A stretch of DNA of 64,000 bases from CAYOKT01 sp964404605 (GTDB lineage: Bacteria > Electryoneota > Electryoneia > Electryoneales > Electryoneaceae). Below, piece after piece: positions 33,482 through 41,714 of this stretch; the stretch's first letter is position 1; every line of letters starts with the position of its first letter. Where the stretch lies: the NCBI GenBank assembly GCA_964404605.1, contig CAYOKT010000001.1, forward strand, positions 42,859 through 106,858, read 5' to 3'. Under the pieces are notes generated by a model. It was not told the DNA's origin. It did no database searches and saw only the letters and a list, made by a program, of their open reading frames with translations. A program made the translations under genes and the position numbers.

Positions 33482-35116
33482 ATGGCCTCACCGACAACCA
33501 TTAGCGGTATCGCCTCGGGCATCGACTGGCAGAAGACCGTCGACCTGCTCATGCAGATCGAATCCCAGCCGATGCAGAGGCTGGTTGAACGCCAGGACGA
33601 GTACGAGCGGAAGCAGAGCGCGTGGAGTTCCATCCAGACGAACCTGGAGACCTTCCAGTCCCGCTCGAAGGCGATCGATACCCGCGATGAGCTGCTGAAG
33701 AAGAGTGCGACCAGTTCCGACACCTCCGTGCTGTCGGTATCGGCCACCTCCAACGCGGTGTCGGGGAACCATACCATCGTGGTCAATCAACTGGCCCAGG
33801 CGGAGGTGGAGGTCCACAGCGGTTTCGCGGACTTGAACAGCACCCCGGTTCACAACGGGCCCGGTTCCGGCACCTTCACCTATCAACTTGGCTCCGGGTC
33901 CAATGTGGCCGTCACCGTTCCCGCCGGCACCACCCTGACCGGCCTGGTGCAGTTGATCAATTCCGACACCAACAACCCGGGTGTCATCGCCTCCACCATC
34001 GACGACGGGGGCGGGAGCAACCCTGTCCACCTGGTGCTGACCTCGAAGGAGACCGGGGCGAGCAATACCATCACCATCGTGTCCGAGACCCTTGACAACG
34101 GGGATTTCAGCTCCGGGCAGTGGACGAACACCCAGGCGGCCCAGGATTCGGAGATCCGCGTGGACGGCTACCCGCCGTCGAGCTGGATTACCCGCGAAAG
34201 CAACGTCATCGACGACGTCCTGGAAGGCGTGACCCTGACACTGAAGGATACCGATGCGACCGGGGTGCAGATCACTATCGCGGATGATCTCAGCTCCATC
34301 AAGCAGAGTATCAAGGACTGGGTCAAGGCGTACAACGATGTGATGACCGAGATCAGGACGGATACCCGTTACGATACGGAGAACGAGATCCAGGGTATCC
34401 TCGCCGGGGACAGCCAGATTGAAAACCTGAGGACGAAACTCACGGAGATCGTCATCAACGAGATCCCCGGTCTGCCGTCGGATGCGACCTTTTCCAACCT
34501 GTCAGCCATCGGGATCACGACGGGCGCGGGCGGCCAGCTCACGGTGGACGACAGCGATCTTCAGGAGGCCCTCGAAGAGAATATCGATGACGTCGCCGAT
34601 CTCTTCGTCCTCACCAGCAGCTCTACTTCCCCGAGCCTCGAGTATTTCGCCCGGACCGAAAACACCAAGGGCGGGAGCTACGCCGTCGTGGCGAGTTACA
34701 CGGCAGCGGGCAAGTTGGATCCCAGCGGGACGAACACCATCGACGGCAAGGCCGCCACCGTGGAGAACGATTACTACCTCGTCGGGGCGGATGGCACCTC
34801 GGTGGAGGGGTTGCGGATACGCTTCATCAATCCCGGCGGCGGTCCCAGCTCCGTGAGCGGCACGATTCGCCTGGGTACCGGCGCAGGGGTGATGGCGGAC
34901 AACCTAGTCGAGCAGGTCACCGATTCCATCGATGGGATGATCACAACCGTCAAGGACGGCTACCAGGATCAGATCGATGCGCTCGACAAGCAGATTGAGG
35001 CATACGAGGAGCGGCTCAGTGTCAAGCGGGACTCGCTGACGCGGAAATTCCTCGCGATGGAACAGGCGGTTTCGGCGGCGCAGAACCAGAGTCAATGGCT
35101 GGGTGCCGTCGGATAA
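33482..35116 (+). CDS. fliD: Filament cap protein FliD (HAP2)
   Basis: FliD caps the filament and helps flagellin fold at the tip. The 544-residue product has the conserved N-terminal start (ISGIASGIDWQKTVDLLMQIESQPMQRL, shown in part), a variable central region, and the C-terminal coiled segment (DQIDALDKQIEAYEERLSVKRDSLTRKFLAMEQAVSAAQNQSQWL, shown in part) typical of FliD. The start is ATG 33482. The 181-base gap after fliC contains the fliC terminator; AGGATAA at 33444-33450 gives at best a poor sigma-28 -10. fliS follows after a promoter-like spacer. Confidence 0.95.
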   Translation: MASPTTISGIASGIDWQKTVDLLMQIESQPMQRLVERQDEYERKQSAWSSIQTNLETFQSRSKAIDTRDELLKKSATSSDTSVLSVSATSNAVSGNHTIVVNQLAQAEVEVHSGFADLNSTPVHNGPGSGTFTYQLGSGSNVAVTVPAGTTLTGLVQLINSDTNNPGVIASTIDDGGGSNPVHLVLTSKETGASNTITIVSETLDNGDFSSGQWTNTQAAQDSEIRVDGYPPSSWITRESNVIDDVLEGVTLTLKDTDATGVQITIADDLSSIKQSIKDWVKAYNDVMTEIRTDTRYDTENEIQGILAGDSQIENLRTKLTEIVINEIPGLPSDATFSNLSAIGITTGAGGQLTVDDSDLQEALEENIDDVADLFVLTSSSTSPSLEYFARTENTKGGSYAVVASYTAAGKLDPSGTNTIDGKAATVENDYYLVGADGTSVEGLRIRFINPGGGPSSVSGTIRLGTGAGVMADNLVEQVTDSIDGMITTVKDGYQDQIDALDKQIEAYEERLSVKRDSLTRKFLAMEQAVSAAQNQSQWLGAVG

Positions 35117-35133
35117 TAGCCGAGATATACGAC

Positions 35134-35162
35134 TTGCAGCGTCGGATAGAATGGTGTAAACT
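35134..35162 (+). promoter_or_regulatory. Possible sigma-70 promoter before fliS
   Basis: TTGCAG (35134-35139), a 17-base spacer and TAAACT (35157-35162) lie in the 64-base fliD-fliS gap, 18 bases before the ATG. The boxes are plausible but not strong, and fliS may also be read through from fliD. Confidence 0.45.
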
Positions 35163-35180
35163 AACTTAGAGGCGTGAAAG

Positions 35181-35561
35181 ATGGCCCAGTTCAACCCGTA
35201 CGAGCAGTACAACTCGGTCAACTTCACCACCGCCGATCCCGGCACGCTCATCATCACCACTTACGAGGCGGTCATCCGCGCCTTGAAGGAAGCCCAACGC
35301 GGGATCCGTGAAAAGGACTTTGATTCCCGGGTGAAGAGTTTCGATCTTGCGTTCGATCTCGTCTGCGAGCTGAGAAGCTCGCTGAACCCGGAGAAGGGCG
35401 GCGAAGTCGCGGATCGATTGAATTCGCTCTACGAGTTCTTCACTCGTGAGATCATCATGGCGAATGCCACCAGCGACCCGGATCGACTGAACCCCGTGAT
35501 CAAGATCTTCGACGAACTGCGGGACGCATGGGAACAGGCACGGAAAAAGCAGCCGGTGTGA
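35181..35561 (+). CDS. fliS: Flagellin export chaperone FliS
   Basis: FliS binds the C-terminus of flagellin in the cytoplasm and prevents early polymerisation. The 126-residue helical product has the family length and signature: PYEQYNSVNFTTADPGTLIITTYEAVIRAL at the start (shown in part) and a C-terminal helix with DPDRLNPVIKIFDELRDAWEQ. The start is ATG 35181. It lies in the fliD-fliS-flgM-like group between the fliC terminator and the terminator at 36123-36170. Confidence 0.94.
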   Translation: MAQFNPYEQYNSVNFTTADPGTLIITTYEAVIRALKEAQRGIREKDFDSRVKSFDLAFDLVCELRSSLNPEKGGEVADRLNSLYEFFTREIIMANATSDPDRLNPVIKIFDELRDAWEQARKKQPV

Positions 35562-35609
35562 TCGGGGTGCTCGGACCATTCGCTCCAGCAATCGGCGAGG
35601 GAGAATCCG

Positions 35610-36092
35610 GTGGTATCTGATTCCATATCGAATCCTTCCGGCCCTTCGGGCATTCGCCCCCAGCGGGTCAAACCGCCCGGGGAAAAGCCCGCGGAGATAA
35701 AGCCTCGGAAGGGTGCGTCCACGTCCGCGCGTGAGGGTGACAGCGCCCATCTTTCGCCGGACGCCGTGGAGGTCAGCCGGTACCAGGAGATGGTCCGGTT
35801 GCACCGCGAGGCGTACGGGGAGGCATCACGCGAGGCGAAGCTCGCGGCGGTCCGCGACAAGATCCAGCGTGGACACTACGATGACCCCGAGGCGATGGAC
35901 CGGCTCGCGGAACGTCTTGTCGAGGGAGCCCTCGGTGATGCCGGCAGGGCGGAGGACCTGAAAACGGTCAGGCGGCGGACGGCTGAGGGGTACTATGACC
36001 GGCCCCCGGTGATCGATAAAACCTCGGAGAAAATGCTGCGTGATGCATGGCCCCGCGCGGAAGCGGAACCCGGGGAGGATTCCGAAGCCTGA
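35610..36092 (+). CDS. FlgM-like anti-sigma-28 candidate with a doubled C-terminal motif
   Basis: FlgM binds sigma-28 and holds it inactive until the hook is finished. This 160-residue, largely disordered protein has an LSPDAVEVSRY segment and then VRDKIQRGHYDDPEAMDRLAERLVEGAL (residues 81-108), which matches the FlgM pattern of R..v..ik..I..G.Y..d....A..ll. A second, similar segment, VRRRTAEGYYDRPPVIDKTSEKMLRDAW (about 120-147), follows. Canonical FlgM is near 90-100 residues with one such unit, so the duplication is unusual. The start is GTG 35610, with GAGGGAG upstream. It ends before a strong terminator. FlgM identity is probable, not proven. Confidence 0.75.
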   Translation: MVSDSISNPSGPSGIRPQRVKPPGEKPAEIKPRKGASTSAREGDSAHLSPDAVEVSRYQEMVRLHREAYGEASREAKLAAVRDKIQRGHYDDPEAMDRLAERLVEGALGDAGRAEDLKTVRRRTAEGYYDRPPVIDKTSEKMLRDAWPRAEAEPGEDSEA

Positions 36093-36122
36093 ACCCTGCA
36101 GGGCGTGATGAGTAGTTTCCTG

Positions 36123-36170
36123 AAACCCGTGGACTGATGCCGTCACCATCGGCATGGGATCACGGGTTTT
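36123..36170 (+). terminator. Rho-independent terminator after the fliD-fliS-flgM-like group
   Basis: AAACCCGTG (36123-36131) pairs with CACGGGTTT (36161-36169), with an inner ATGCCG/CGGCAT stem, and is followed by TTTTC-GTTCTCTC. Confidence 0.88.
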
Positions 36171-36245
36171 CGTTCTCTCGATGAACCCAACATCCCGCTC
36201 CGGCCCGAGGGCCGTTATATTTGACCGTTTCGGGAGAGGTGAGCT

Positions 36246-37464
36246 GTGCCGGCCACGCGGAAAGACTATTACCGTGAACTGGGATTGCAACCGGATGCCA
36301 CCCAGGGTCAGGTCCGCGAAGCATACCGCCGCTTGGCGAAAAAGTACCATCCGGATACCAACCGCGGCGATCCCAAGGCCGAAGAGAAATTCAAGCGTAT
36401 TTCCGAAGCCTACCAGGTCCTCTCCGATCCCGAACAGCGCCTGATTTACCAGCAGAACGAGGCTCTGCGCGCGAAGGTGCGCACAGCGTCGAAGGGGAAA
36501 CCCGCCGCTCCATTCTCCGACCTGTTCAAGAAGGTGTTCAAGGCGGGGTTCGGCGTCGGGATCGGCGTCGNNNNNNNNNNNNNNNNNNNNNNNNNNNNNN
36601 NNNNNNNNNNNNNNNNNNNNNNNNNNNNNNNNNNNNNNNNNNNNNNNNNNNNNNNNNNNNNNNNNNNNNNTCGGCGTCGGGATCGGCGTCGAGGAGGGCG
36701 CGCCCCCGCGCGCGGGAAGAACCCTGAAGATCACCCTCGACCTGGACATGGTCGAGCTCGCCCAGGGCGCGAAAAAAACCGTGCTCGTCAACCGGGAGGC
36801 CGTCTGCCAGGTCTGCGGCGGGCGCGGGCTGAAGCCCGGCCATCAGCCCGCCCAGTGCAACATCTGCCTCGGTATCGGGGAGGTTCCGACCAGCCGGGGC
36901 GGGAAAACCGTCTTCGTCACCTGCCGCAACTGCAACGGGACCGGGCAGGTGATCCGTGATCGCTGCCTGAACTGCGGGGGCACGGGAATCGCGCGTGGTC
37001 GAAGCAGAATCACCGTACAGGTTCCCCCCGGCTCGAAGGATGGTGACACCCTCACGATCAAGGGACAGGGCGATGCCGGGCGCGGAGGGGCGGCGAACGG
37101 CGATTTGCGGATCGTCCTGCGGCTGAAGGAGGATGCCTACCTCTCGGCGAAGGGGCCGGATGTCGTCTACGAGTGCCCGCTGAACCTCCTCGAAGTGATG
37201 CTCGGCGGCGAGATCGAAGTCCCCACCCCCTCGGGAAAGGTGAAGCTGACATTGAAGCCGGGGCTTCCGCCCGATTCGACGCTGAGAGTCAAGGGGAAAG
37301 GCCTGCCGAAAGGGAACGGGGGGCGGGGCGACCTGCTCGTGCGGATCAAGTATCATCTCCCGGCGAAAATGGGAGTCAAGGCCCGGAGGCTGCTCGAGGA
37401 ACTGGTCGAGTTGCCCGGCTGGAGCCCGAAGCGCGACAAGAGCGGATTCGTGAAGAAGAGGTAG
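36246..37464 (+). CDS. dnaJ: Class A chaperone DnaJ, interrupted by an assembly gap
   Basis: DnaJ stimulates DnaK and delivers unfolded proteins to it. The J domain (residues 6-65) has the HPD tripeptide in KYHPDTNRGD. After the gap come a zinc-binding region with four CxxCxGxG units (CQVCGGRG, CNICLGIG, CRNCNGTG, CLNCGGTG) and the C-terminal substrate domains, ending with the RDKSGFVKKR tail. The start is GTG 36246. The gap (36571-36670) falls in a GVGI repeat replacing the Gly/Phe region. With 100 Ns the downstream half is out of frame; the true gap length must be a multiple of 3 if the gene is intact. I take this as a placeholder artefact, not a frameshift. Confidence 0.93.
36540..36691. 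repeat. GGCGTCGGGATC tandem repeat containing an assembly gap (36571-36670)
   Basis: GGCGTCGGGATC units encode (GVGI)n in the Gly-rich linker of DnaJ. Copies flank both sides of the 100 Ns. Repeat copy number is unresolved. Confidence 0.88.
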
Positions 37465-37524
37465 GAAAGCCTGCCCCGCCGACAGGTTCCGATCCGTCTG
37501 CATCGTGCGGAGAAAGACGAAACA

Positions 37525-37545
37525 GCCCGGCCGAAAGCCGGGTTT
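37525..37545. terminator. Bidirectional terminator between dnaJ (+) and trkH (-)
   Basis: CCCGGC (37526-37531) pairs with GCCGGG (37537-37542) across CGAAA, followed by TTT on the + strand. It sits 61 bases after dnaJ and 2 bases after the trkH stop. The T-runs are short on both strands. Confidence 0.65.
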
Positions 37546-37546
37546 G

Positions 37547-39007
37547 CTATTTCGCCCAGTAGGTCCGGGTGACGAGTACGAGCACGGTGTAGATTTCCAG
37601 CCGCCCGATGATCATCAGGAAGCTCAACACCCACTTCCCGAGGGTTGGGATGGCGGCGTAGTTGTCGGTCGGTCCGACCGCGCCGAGACCGGGGCCGATG
37701 TTGCTCAGGGAGGCGATGACGGCGGTCAGTGAAGTGATGTGGTCCAACCCCTGGGCCGCCATCGCCAGCGTGCCGATGATGGTCAGCAGAACATAGAGCA
37801 GAAAGAAAGCCAGCACGTTGGCGACGATATCCCCCGAGAGCGCCTTCCGGCCGAGCCGGATCGGGTAGAACGTCTCCGGGTGGATCAGCTTGTGCAGTTC
37901 CACCCGCGCCTGCTTGATCAGGATCTGTACTCTCATCGCCTTGAGCCCGCCGCCGGTGGACCCCGCCATGCCGCCCATCAGCATCAGGACGACCAGCAGC
38001 AACTGGGCGAGGGGGTGCCACAGCTCGAAATCCGCCGTGGCGTACCCGGTGGTGGTCGAGATGGCGACGGTCTGGAAGGCCGCCTCGCGAAACGCCCGCT
38101 CGAGGCCCGTCTTCGCGGAACCGGGATGGGTGTAGAACAGGCGTAGAGCGAAGAGGACCAGGATGCTGGCGAGGACCACGCCGAGATAGAACCGGAACTC
38201 CGGGCTCCTCCAGTACTGCTTCAACCGCCCGCGGAGAGCATGGTAGTGAAGGCTGAAATTCACCCCCGCGATGAACATGAACACCGTAATCACGTAATGG
38301 ATATACGGCGAGGTGTAATGCCCGATCGAGGCGTTCTTCGTCGAGAACCCGCCGGTGGCCAGTGTCCCGAAAGCGTGGCAGGCGCTGTCGAACCAGGGCA
38401 TGCCCCCGAACCGCAGCAGGAGGATTTCCACGGCGGTGATCAGCACATAGACCCCCCAGAGAATCTCCGCCGTGTCCCGGATTCGCGGGGTGAGCTTGTC
38501 CGCCGTCGGGCCGGGCGACTCCGCCTTGAACATCTGCATTCCGCCGACGCCGAGGAAGGGGAGGATGGCGATGGAGAAGACGATGATCCCCATGCCTCCG
38601 ACCCAGTGGGTGAAGCTGCGCCAGAAGAGCACGCCGTGGGGCATCGATTCGATGTCCGTGAGGATCGATGCCCCGGTCGTGGTGAAGCCGCTTGCCGATT
38701 CGAAGAAGGCGTCGGTGGGGGAAGTTATCGCGCCGGAAAACAGGAAGGGCAGGGCTCCGCAGGCGCTCATCGCCAGCCAGCCCAGGGTGACGACCGCGAA
38801 GCCGTCACGAGTGCTCAGCTCCGCCGCGCCCCTTCCGTGCCAAAGCCCCAGCGCTCCGATCAGGACCGTGCAGCCTGCTGCGATCAGGATTCCGATCGAA
38901 TCACCGTCCCCGTACACCAGTGAGACGAGGACGGAAAGCAGCATCGAAAAGCCCAGCATCAGCAGGATCGCCCCGACGGTGCGGAAGACAGCCTTTGGAT
39001 GGCTCAC
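37547..39007 (-). CDS. trkH: Trk potassium transporter, membrane subunit TrkH
   Basis: TrkH is the K+-translocating membrane protein that works with cytoplasmic TrkA. The 486-residue product has about ten membrane segments and four selectivity-filter-like loops: SGFTTTGAS, FGTLATGGFS, ISTTTGYATADF and SLSNIGPGLG. The start is GTG at 39007. It is the last gene of a - strand group serS-trkA-trkH, 25 bases after trkA. A bidirectional terminator lies at its 3' end. Confidence 0.96.
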   Translation of the reverse strand: MSHPKAVFRTVGAILLMLGFSMLLSVLVSLVYGDGDSIGILIAAGCTVLIGALGLWHGRGAAELSTRDGFAVVTLGWLAMSACGALPFLFSGAITSPTDAFFESASGFTTTGASILTDIESMPHGVLFWRSFTHWVGGMGIIVFSIAILPFLGVGGMQMFKAESPGPTADKLTPRIRDTAEILWGVYVLITAVEILLLRFGGMPWFDSACHAFGTLATGGFSTKNASIGHYTSPYIHYVITVFMFIAGVNFSLHYHALRGRLKQYWRSPEFRFYLGVVLASILVLFALRLFYTHPGSAKTGLERAFREAAFQTVAISTTTGYATADFELWHPLAQLLLVVLMLMGGMAGSTGGGLKAMRVQILIKQARVELHKLIHPETFYPIRLGRKALSGDIVANVLAFFLLYVLLTIIGTLAMAAQGLDHITSLTAVIASLSNIGPGLGAVGPTDNYAAIPTLGKWVLSFLMIIGRLEIYTVLVLVTRTYWAK

Positions 39008-39032
39008 GGCGACAGCTCACGGTGGATTGGGT

Positions 39033-40382
39033 TCACTCGAACAGCTTCAGGATCGGTCCCACCGCATCGGGCAGGCAGAATATGACAACCTTGTCCCCGA
39101 CGTAGATCTTCGTGTCGCCGACGGGGATCTCCGGACCGTCCCGGTGCGCCACGGCCACGACGATGGAATCCTTGGGGAAGGAGATGTCGCGGATCTTCTT
39201 GCCGACCACCTTGGAGGTCGCGCTGACCTGGAACTCGTAGGTTTCCGCGTTGACCCCCGCCATGTGGCGCAGGCTGACGATCTCCCCATGCCGGATGTAC
39301 TTCAGGATGGCGTTCGAGGTCAGCAGGCGAGGGTTGATCGCGACATCGAGGCCGATGGTCTTCACGATCGGAGCGTAGTCCGACTTGCCGATCAGGGTGA
39401 TGGTCTTCGGGACGCGGAGATGACGCGCGAGCAGGGAGGTGACGATGTTGTTCTCATCGTCGTTGCTCAGGGCCGCGAAAACATCCTGGTCGATGATCCC
39501 TTCCCGCGTGATCAGGTCGATGTCCGAGGCGTCCCCCAGCACCACCTGGACGTTGTCCAGGTCTTCCGCCACCTCCTTGCCGCGCTCCGGATCTCCTTCG
39601 ATGAGCTTGATGTGCAGGTCGCGGTCCTGCTCCAGTTCCTCCGCGACCATGCGCCCGATGGCGGTGGCGCCGTAGAGCATCACGTAGTGGGTTTCCCGTT
39701 GTTCGTGCCCCGCGAGGGCGAACACCTGCTTCAGGTCTTCGGTGTGACAGGTGACATAGAGCTCGTCGCCCGATTCGATGCGGTCCTGCCCGCGGGGGAT
39801 CAACGTCGCGCCGTCCCGTGAGATCGCGATGACGCGGAACAGCAGCCGGTCACCGTCCCCGCCGCCCAGTTCGTGCAGCTGTTTCCCCGCGGCGGGGGCG
39901 TTTTCCTGCACCTTGGTGCCGACGACCGCGATCTTCCCTTCGCAGAAGGTGATCATCTCGATCGCGTTGGGGAAACGGACGAGGCGGACGATCTCCCGGG
40001 TCGCCTCGAGTTCGGGGTGGATCACCAGGTCGATCCCGAGTTCGGCGGGGTCGAGGAAGCCGGAATGCCGCGTGAACTCCCGGTTCCGGACCCGGGCGAT
40101 CTTCGTTTTCACGCCGAAGTGTTTCGCGACCATGCAGGCGAGGACGTTCACCTCGTCCACGGTGGTCACCGCGATGACCATGTCCGAGTGCTCGATGCCC
40201 GCTTCTTTCAGGGTGGAGGGGCTGGTGCCGAGTCCCTCGATGGCGAGGACATCCAGGGTCTCCGAGATCCGCGCCACCTTCTCCGGATCGTTGTCCACGA
40301 TCGTGATGTTGTGGTTTTCCCTGCTGAGCAGGTTGGCGAGGTGGCTGCCGACCTCTCCTGCGCCGATGATCAGGATATTCAC
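39033..40382 (-). CDS. trkA: Trk potassium uptake regulator TrkA
   Basis: TrkA is the cytoplasmic NAD(H)-binding subunit that gates TrkH. The 449-residue product holds two RCK halves: a first nucleotide-binding motif IIGAGEVGSHLANLLSRENHN near residue 5 (shown in part) and a second around YGATAIGRMVAEEL (about 235), each followed by a TrkA-C domain. The start is GTG 40382, which overlaps the serS stop by 4 bases (GTGA). That coupling to an aminoacyl-tRNA synthetase gene is unusual but clear. Confidence 0.96.
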   Translation of the reverse strand: MNILIIGAGEVGSHLANLLSRENHNITIVDNDPEKVARISETLDVLAIEGLGTSPSTLKEAGIEHSDMVIAVTTVDEVNVLACMVAKHFGVKTKIARVRNREFTRHSGFLDPAELGIDLVIHPELEATREIVRLVRFPNAIEMITFCEGKIAVVGTKVQENAPAAGKQLHELGGGDGDRLLFRVIAISRDGATLIPRGQDRIESGDELYVTCHTEDLKQVFALAGHEQRETHYVMLYGATAIGRMVAEELEQDRDLHIKLIEGDPERGKEVAEDLDNVQVVLGDASDIDLITREGIIDQDVFAALSNDDENNIVTSLLARHLRVPKTITLIGKSDYAPIVKTIGLDVAINPRLLTSNAILKYIRHGEIVSLRHMAGVNAETYEFQVSATSKVVGKKIRDISFPKDSIVVAVAHRDGPEIPVGDTKIYVGDKVVIFCLPDAVGPILKLFE

Positions 40383-41662
40383 CGCCGGACCTCACGCAAT
40401 TGATCCATCCCCCCAAGGTAGGGCTGGAGAACGCCGGGCACACGGATTCGTCCTTCCGGCGTCTGATAGTTTTCGAGCAGGGCGACCATCAGGCGGCTCG
40501 TCGCGAGACCGGACCCGTTGAGGGTGTGGGGATGCGCGGGCTTTCCGCCGCCCTCCGGACGGTAACGCAGGTTCATCCGCCGGGCCTGGAAATCGCGGAA
40601 GTTGCTGACGCTGCTCGCTTCCAGCCATTCGCCCGTGCCGGGTGCCCAAACCTCGATGTCGAAGCACTTCGCCGCCGCGAAGGACAACTCCCCGGCGCAC
40701 AGTTCGACGACCCGGTACGGCAATTTCAGGAGATCCAGCACGCGCAGCGCCTGTTGGAGGATCTCCTGCTGGGCGGCTTCGCTGTCGTTCGGTTCGGTGA
40801 TCTGCACGAGCTCCACCTTGTTGAACTGGTGCACCCGAAGCAGGCCGCGGGTCTCCGCGCCGTAGGAACCCGCTTCACGACGGAAGCAGGCGGAATAGGC
40901 GGCGTACTTGAGGGGAAGCTGCTTCGCCGAGAGGACCTCGCCGCGGTGCATGTTGGTCACCGGCACCTCGGAAGTCGGGATAAGATAAAACCCTTCCCGG
41001 TCGATGCGATACATGTCCTCGGCCAGCTTGGGAAGCTGCCCGGTTCCAAGGGCTGAGTCCTCGTTGACGACGAACGGGGGAAACAGCTCGGTGTAGCCGT
41101 GCTCGCGGGTGTGGAGGTCGAGCATGAAATTGATCAGGGCTCTCTCCAGCGCCGCGCCGCCGCCCATGTACAGCGGCCAGGCGGAGCCGGTGATCTTCGC
41201 GCCGCGCTCCATGTCCAGGATCCCCAGCGCCTCGGCGAGCTCCAGGTGGTCCTTGAGGGGAAAATCGAACTCGGGGAGGTCGCCGCTGTCGCGGAAAATG
41301 ACATTCTCCGCCTCCGTAAGACCCTCGGGGACATCCGGGTCGGGTTCGGCGGGCCAGGAGAGCAGGAGCTCCCTCAGTTGCTGTTGAATCACCCGCTTCT
41401 CTTCGTCCACTTCGGCGATGCGTTCGCGCGTCCGCCGGGCCGCTTCGATCTCCTCCTGCGCGTCCCGTCCCGCTTTTTTCGCGGCTCCGATGGCCATGCT
41501 CGCCCGGTTGAGTTCGGCTTTCAGGCGATCGCCCTCGGTGACGAGCGCGCGCCACCTCGTGTCGAGCTCGAGGGCGGCCGCCGTGTCCGCTTCGTACCCC
41601 TTGCGGCCGATGGCGAGGCGAAGCTCTTCCGCGTCCCGGCGCACTCTGCGTATATCGTGCAT
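40379..41662 (-). CDS. serS: Seryl-tRNA synthetase
   Basis: SerRS charges tRNA-Ser and, in most bacteria, the tRNA for selenocysteine. The 427-residue product has the N-terminal coiled-coil arm (about 30-105) and the class II catalytic core, with motif 2 in FRREAGSYGAETRGLLRVHQF and motif 3 in NGSGLATSRLMVALLENYQ (both shown in part). The start is ATG at 41662; an upstream in-frame TTG adds only one residue. It is followed directly by trkA in overlap. The preceding gene on the strand is the polysaccharide glycosylphosphotransferase, 52 bases away, so it may be co-transcribed with the surface-polysaccharide locus. Confidence 0.97.
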   Translation of the reverse strand: MHDIRRVRRDAEELRLAIGRKGYEADTAAALELDTRWRALVTEGDRLKAELNRASMAIGAAKKAGRDAQEEIEAARRTRERIAEVDEEKRVIQQQLRELLLSWPAEPDPDVPEGLTEAENVIFRDSGDLPEFDFPLKDHLELAEALGILDMERGAKITGSAWPLYMGGGAALERALINFMLDLHTREHGYTELFPPFVVNEDSALGTGQLPKLAEDMYRIDREGFYLIPTSEVPVTNMHRGEVLSAKQLPLKYAAYSACFRREAGSYGAETRGLLRVHQFNKVELVQITEPNDSEAAQQEILQQALRVLDLLKLPYRVVELCAGELSFAAAKCFDIEVWAPGTGEWLEASSVSNFRDFQARRMNLRYRPEGGGKPAHPHTLNGSGLATSRLMVALLENYQTPEGRIRVPGVLQPYLGGMDQLREVRR

Positions 41663-41714
41663 CAAGCATACCCCAATTTTCCGCCGCAGTCGATCCGGCG
41701 CACATGACCGGGGA

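Noticed and set aside
36246..37464. A frameshift in dnaJ
   Set aside because: The shift appears only because the assembly gap is filled with exactly 100 Ns. Both halves are intact and join in frame if the true gap is a multiple of 3.
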